Origin: Alphaproteobacteria bacterium
GTDB lineage: Bacteria > Pseudomonadota > Alphaproteobacteria > Zavarziniales > Zavarziniaceae
Direction of reading: 5' to 3'
Length of the DNA: 6,587 nucleotides
NCBI GenBank assembly: GCA_021774355.1
Contig: JAJFJE010000286.1
Coordinates: 1-6,587 of the forward strand
In this document: positions 5,148-6,587 of the stretch, piece by piece
How the letters are laid out: the number at the start of each line of letters is the position of its first letter
Position numbering within the stretch: the stretch's first letter is position 1
Made by a program: the position numbers and the translations under genes
The notes under the pieces: generated by a model
Told to the model about the DNA's origin: nothing
The model's input: the letters and a program-made list of their open reading frames with translations, nothing else
Databases searched by the model: none

Positions 5148-6587
5148 ATGACCGAACATGCTGCGGGTATCGCGCCCGAAAGGGTCGCGCAAGGGGATCT
5201 TGCCAATGCCATCCGGGCCTTGGCAATGGATGCAGTGGAACAGGCGAAGTCGGGCCATCCGGGCATGCCCATGGGCATGGCCGACGTGGCCACCGCATTG
5301 TTCACCGACCATCTGAGGTACGATCCGGCGGACCCCGCCTGGGCCGACCGCGACCGTTTCGTGCTGTCGGCCGGGCATGGCTCGATGCTGCTTTATGCCC
5401 TGCTCTACCTGACGGGCTATGACAGTGTCAGCCTGGACGACCTCCGGAATTTCCGCCAGCTCGGCAGGCCCACGGCCGGCCACCCCGAATTCGGCCATGC
5501 CGCCGGCATCGAGACGACCACCGGGCCGCTCGGCCAGGGCATCGCCAATGCCGTCGGCTTCGCCCTGGCCGAGGCCCATTTGCGGGCCCGCCACGGGGCC
5601 GACCTGGTCAACCACTGGACCTATGTCATTGCCGGCGACGGCTGCCTGATGGAAGGCATCAGCCACGAGGCGATCTCGCTGGCCGGCCATCTGAAACTGG
5701 ACCGCCTGATTGTCCTGTTCGACGATAACCACATTTCGATCGACGGCCCCACCGACCTGACCGTTTCCGATGACCAGCGCGCCCGCTTTGCCGCCTCGGG
5801 CTGGGCCACCGACCAGGTCGACGGCCATGATGGCGCAGCGGTGTCGGCTGCCATCGCCCGGGCCAAGGGCGCCGGCAAGCCCAGCCTGATCGCCTGCCGG
5901 ACCACCATCGGCTATGGCGCGCCGACCAAGGCAGGCAAGTCGTCGACCCATGGCAGCCCGCTTGGCGCCGAGGAGATTGCCGGGGCCCGGGCCAAGCTGG
6001 GCTGGCCCTATCCGGCGTTCGACATCCCAGCCCCGATCCTGGGCGCCTGGCGCGCCGCCGGCACCGCCAGCGCCCGGGCGGCAGCGGCGTGGCGCGACCG
6101 CCTGGCCGCCGCCCCCGCCGCGGCCCGGGAACCCTTCCTGGCCGCCATGACCGGCCTGCTGCCGGCGGCTCTCGGGGCCGAGATCAACGCCCTGAAGGCC
6201 AAGATCTCGGCCGAGCGTCCCGCGGTCGCGACCCGCAAAGCCTCGGAAACGGCGCTGGGCCTGGTCAACCGGGTGGTGCCCACGACCCTGGGCGGCTCGG
6301 CCGACCTCACCGGGTCGAACAACACCCTGACCAAGGACCAGGGGATTGTGAAGCCGGGCGACTTTGCCGGCCGCTACGTCCATTACGGGGTGCGCGAACA
6401 TGCCATGGCCGCGGCCATGAACGGCCTCGCCCTTCATGGCGGGGTGATCCCCTATGGCGGGACCTTCCTGGTCTTTTCCGATTATTGCCGGCCGGCGATC
6501 CGGCTGTCGGCACTGATGGGGCTGCGGGTCGGCTATGTCATGACCCATGACTCGATCGGCCTGGGCGAGGATGGCCCGACGCACCAG
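5148..6587 (+). CDS. tkt: Transketolase, 5' part (3' end beyond window)
   Basis: Transketolase moves two-carbon ketol units between sugar phosphates in the non-oxidative pentose phosphate pathway (and the Calvin cycle where present), using thiamine diphosphate and a divalent metal in the cytosol. The window holds 480 uninterrupted codons of a family usually about 660 long. Visible motifs: SGHPGMPMGMAD (His37), LSAGHGSMLLY (His77), TAGHPE (His112), ETTTGPLGQGI, cofactor motif GDGCLMEG at 163-170, DDNHISIDG at 192-200, STHGSPLG (His268), the catalytic-Glu motif GVREHAM (Glu418), YGGTFLVFSDYCRPAIR, and GEDGPTHQ at the very edge. The C-terminal domain and part of the pyrimidine-binding domain are missing. 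The start is ATG at 5148 with GGAG 5 nt upstream. It is transcribed divergently from zauP-zapA. In many alphaproteobacteria gap and pgk follow tkt, but that lies outside the window. Confidence 0.97.
   Translation, partial: MTEHAAGIAPERVAQGDLANAIRALAMDAVEQAKSGHPGMPMGMADVATALFTDHLRYDPADPAWADRDRFVLSAGHGSMLLYALLYLTGYDSVSLDDLRNFRQLGRPTAGHPEFGHAAGIETTTGPLGQGIANAVGFALAEAHLRARHGADLVNHWTYVIAGDGCLMEGISHEAISLAGHLKLDRLIVLFDDNHISIDGPTDLTVSDDQRARFAASGWATDQVDGHDGAAVSAAIARAKGAGKPSLIACRTTIGYGAPTKAGKSSTHGSPLGAEEIAGARAKLGWPYPAFDIPAPILGAWRAAGTASARAAAAWRDRLAAAPAAAREPFLAAMTGLLPAALGAEINALKAKISAERPAVATRKASETALGLVNRVVPTTLGGSADLTGSNNTLTKDQGIVKPGDFAGRYVHYGVREHAMAAAMNGLALHGGVIPYGGTFLVFSDYCRPAIRLSALMGLRVGYVMTHDSIGLGEDGPTHQ

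Noticed and set aside
4698..6584. 628-codon minus-strand frame
   Set aside because: It is antisense to tkt and then overlaps the coiled-coil gene out of frame; the plus-strand transketolase motifs are unambiguous.

Overview
This window reads as chromosomal core DNA of a GC-rich alphaproteobacterium. Two things point there. The isoprenoid cluster xseB-ispA-dxs is preceded by a histone-deacetylase-like gene. The cell-division pair (coiled-coil gene + zapA) diverges from a transketolase gene. The placement rests on gene content and strong G/C bias at third codon positions; I did not identify a genus. I see no mobile element, CRISPR array, tRNA or rRNA.

Layout. Positions 1-3901 hold a minus-strand run transcribed right to left: HDAC-family deacetylase (3901-2963), xseB (2919-2668), ispA (2678-1773) and dxs (1751-1, cut by the window edge). 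The spacings are 43 nt, an 11-nt overlap and 21 nt, so the four are probably one operon. Positions 3902-4139 are a 238-nt intergenic stretch with GC-rich inverted repeats, a short direct repeat and a threefold 19-nt tandem repeat that runs into the 3' end of zapA. Positions 4140-4987 hold a second minus-strand unit: a coiled-coil gene (zauP-like) followed 14 nt later by zapA. Positions 4988-5147 are a divergent promoter region. From 5148 to the right edge runs the 5' part of tkt on the plus strand (480 codons, incomplete).

How the genes fit together. Transketolase interconverts pentose-phosphate sugars and yields glyceraldehyde 3-phosphate. DXS condenses glyceraldehyde 3-phosphate with pyruvate to begin the MEP pathway. 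IspA assembles the resulting C5 units into farnesyl diphosphate. DXS and transketolase are both thiamine-diphosphate enzymes of one superfamily and sit at the two ends of the window. XseB is the small subunit of exonuclease VII, and its place beside ispA-dxs is an old conserved neighbourhood rather than a pathway link. ZapA and its coiled-coil partner would act on the FtsZ ring.

I find no convincing undescribed system. The points worth a second look are small: an ispA stop codon in the loop of a perfect GC hairpin just ahead of the dxs ribosome binding site; non-ATG starts for dxs (GTG) and the coiled-coil gene (TTG); a 19-nt repeat that contains the zapA stop codon; and back-to-back -35 elements between zauP and tkt.
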